Source of the DNA: an uncultured Collinsella sp. | GTDB lineage: Bacteria; Actinomycetota; Coriobacteriia; Coriobacteriales; Coriobacteriaceae | DNA length: 7,738 bases | Assembly (NCBI GenBank): GCA_958419975.1 | Contig: CATZIG010000089.1 | Coordinates: forward strand, 1 to 7,738 | Reading direction: 5' to 3' | Shown here: one piece after another, positions 5,653 to 7,738 of the stretch | Layout of the letters: the number at the start of each line of letters is the position of its first letter | Position numbering within the stretch: the first letter of the stretch is position 1 | Made by a program: the position numbers and the translations under genes | The notes under the pieces: generated by a model | The model's input: only the letters and a program-made list of their open reading frames with translations | What the model was told of the DNA's origin: nothing | The model's database searches: none

Positions 5653-7092
5653 ATGGCGAACAACCATACCGCGGGCGCTGCCGCCCGCACCTTCGCGCCC
5701 AGCGAGCTTTGCCAGCGTATGCTGGCCAAAACCAGCAAGGGCACCTGTGGTCCCTGCATCCTGTATCTTGAGGATGGGACCATTTTTTATGGACGTGCAT
5801 GCGGCGCCGAGGGCACCGCGACCGGCGAAGTCTGCTTCAACACCTCGCTCGAGGGCTACTTTGAGGTCATGACCGACCCGAGTTATGCCGGCCAAATCGT
5901 AACCATGACCTATCCGCAGATCGGCAATTACGGTATCGACGAGACCGACGTCCAGTCGGCCTTCCCCGGCGACGCCGTGCGCCCTGCGAGCGCTCCGGCT
6001 ATGCGCGGCATGATCGTTCGCGACATGTGCGCCACGCCTTCTAACTGGCGCTCGGCCGTCAGCGTGCCGGAGTACCTGCGCGCTCACGGCATCGTCGCTA
6101 TCGAGGGTGTCGACACCCGCGCCCTGGTGCGCCATCTGCGCGATAATGGTTCCAAGATGGGCATTATCTCGACCGAGATCTTCGACGTCGACGAGCTTGC
6201 CGAGCGTCTGGCCGCAGCGCCCACGCTGGTAGGCGAGAACCTGGTCAAGACCGTGAGCTGCCCTGAGCCCCACGCCTTTGCCGCCGTCGACCTGCCTGCC
6301 ACGCATGACTTTGCACTTGCGGCTGCCGCTCCTGCCCGTCACAAGGTGGTCGCCTACGACTGCGGTGTGAAGCGCGGTATTCTGGAGGGGCTGGTCCGCG
6401 CCGGCTGCGACCTTACCGTCGTGCCGTGGGATACGCCCGCCCAGCAGGTGCTCGACATGAATCCCGACGGTGTCTTTTTGTCCAATGGCCCCGGCGACCC
6501 CGACGCCGTGGTGGAGACCTACGAGCAGGTGCAGCAGCTGATCGGCAAGGTGCCGGTCTTTGGTATTTGTCTTGGTCACCAGATGATCAGCCTGGCCTGC
6601 GGCGCCCAGATGGAAAAGCTTAAGTTCGGTCACCGCGGTGGCAACCAGCCGGTCATGAACCTGGTGAGCCGCCGCGTGGAGATCACCGCGCAAAACCACG
6701 GCTTTGGCCTGCTGTTCCCCAGTCTGGGCAAGCTTGTCCCCGAGCTTTCGGGCGGCGAGACCGAGCATGCGGCCGATGGAGATCTGCGCGCCTGGGTGCG
6801 CCGCGGAATCGCGCCGGTCGTGATGAACGAGCGCTTTGGTCGCATTCGCCTGACGCATGTGAACCTCAACGACGGCACCGCCGAGGGCATCCAGCTGCTC
6901 GACGCCCCGTGCTTCTCGGTCCAGTACCACCCCGAGGCTTCGCCTGGCCCCACCGATGCCCACTATCTCTTTACTGCCTTTACGCGACTCATGGACGGCG
7001 AGGAGAACTACCTGGACATCGATCCCGCGAAGGACCGCCTTGCCGGCTGGAACTTTGCTGAGTCCGAGACCGCTGAGACCGAGGAGAACTAA
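5653..7092 (+). CDS. carA: Carbamoyl phosphate synthetase small (glutaminase) subunit, enlarged
   Basis: CarA hydrolyses glutamine and channels ammonia to CarB, which makes carbamoyl phosphate for pyrimidine and arginine synthesis. The protein has 479 residues against 382 in E. coli. After about 30 extra N-terminal residues the small-subunit domain begins at ILYLEDGT (36-43) and includes FNTSLEGY and MTDPSYAGQIVTMTYP. The class I glutaminase domain starts near His230 and has LSNGPGDP, the nucleophile Cys306 in GICLGHQ, and His426 and Glu428 in YHPEASPGP, so the triad is intact. About 36 extra residues lie between ITAQNHGF (344-351) and RLTH (399-402), and the C terminus has about 24 more, ending acidic. 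ATG 5653 has the ribosome site GAAGGAG; the in-frame GTG 5632 lies in the PyrR loop and is rejected. carB starts one base after the stop. PyrR-type control is likely. Confidence 0.97.
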   Translation: MANNHTAGAAARTFAPSELCQRMLAKTSKGTCGPCILYLEDGTIFYGRACGAEGTATGEVCFNTSLEGYFEVMTDPSYAGQIVTMTYPQIGNYGIDETDVQSAFPGDAVRPASAPAMRGMIVRDMCATPSNWRSAVSVPEYLRAHGIVAIEGVDTRALVRHLRDNGSKMGIISTEIFDVDELAERLAAAPTLVGENLVKTVSCPEPHAFAAVDLPATHDFALAAAAPARHKVVAYDCGVKRGILEGLVRAGCDLTVVPWDTPAQQVLDMNPDGVFLSNGPGDPDAVVETYEQVQQLIGKVPVFGICLGHQMISLACGAQMEKLKFGHRGGNQPVMNLVSRRVEITAQNHGFGLLFPSLGKLVPELSGGETEHAADGDLRAWVRRGIAPVVMNERFGRIRLTHVNLNDGTAEGIQLLDAPCFSVQYHPEASPGPTDAHYLFTAFTRLMDGEENYLDIDPAKDRLAGWNFAESETAETEEN

Positions 7093-7093
7093 C

Positions 7094-7738
<645 letters not shown>

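Noticed and set aside
5571..5771. Possible upstream ORF or leader peptide overlapping carA in another frame
   Set aside because: There is no Shine-Dalgarno before ATG 5571, and most of its length lies inside carA in the wrong frame. Its codons show no regulatory pattern such as runs of one amino acid.

Overview
This is ordinary chromosomal housekeeping DNA from a high-G+C Gram-positive bacterium, with every gene on the + strand. The style suggests a Coriobacteriia member such as Collinsella: G/C-rich third positions mixed with frequent TTT (Phe), strong GGAGG-type ribosome sites, and an actinobacterial-type PyrR RNA element with no attenuator. The genus is an inference from protein and codon style; no marker gene is present. 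I see no mobile element, CRISPR array, tRNA, rRNA or defence locus.

Left part (1-2660): nucleotide metabolism. The window opens in the 3' end of purA (adenylosuccinate synthetase, IMP to AMP). A hairpin follows, and then purD (GAR synthetase, second step of de novo purine synthesis), which starts at a TTG codon. A Nudix hydrolase of the ADP-ribose pyrophosphatase type follows 21 bases later and probably shares the purD transcript. It ends at a strong intrinsic terminator (2619-2660). The purA-purD gap can form two mutually exclusive hairpins and may be an attenuator.

Middle part (2689-5492): a two-gene unit between terminators. It encodes a complete ABC half-exporter and, 19 bases downstream, an unrecognised single-span membrane protein of 321 residues. 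The tight spacing suggests co-transcription and perhaps a shared envelope function, but the substrate is unknown.

Right part (5493-7738): the start of the pyrimidine operon. An AT-rich leader carries a stem-loop with the features of a PyrR-binding site. It is fused to the carA ribosome site, which suggests repression of translation by uridine nucleotides. carA (glutaminase subunit of carbamoyl phosphate synthetase) is about 100 residues longer than E. coli CarA. carB follows after one base and runs off the window. The last few codons of the window do not fit the conserved CarB motif and may be unreliable sequence.

The window thus joins purine synthesis genes and the first pyrimidine genes on either side of an exporter unit. 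The most notable points are the PyrR site on the carA ribosome-binding region, the alternative hairpins before purD, the enlarged CarA and the unknown membrane protein. I did not find an undescribed multi-gene system that I could defend.
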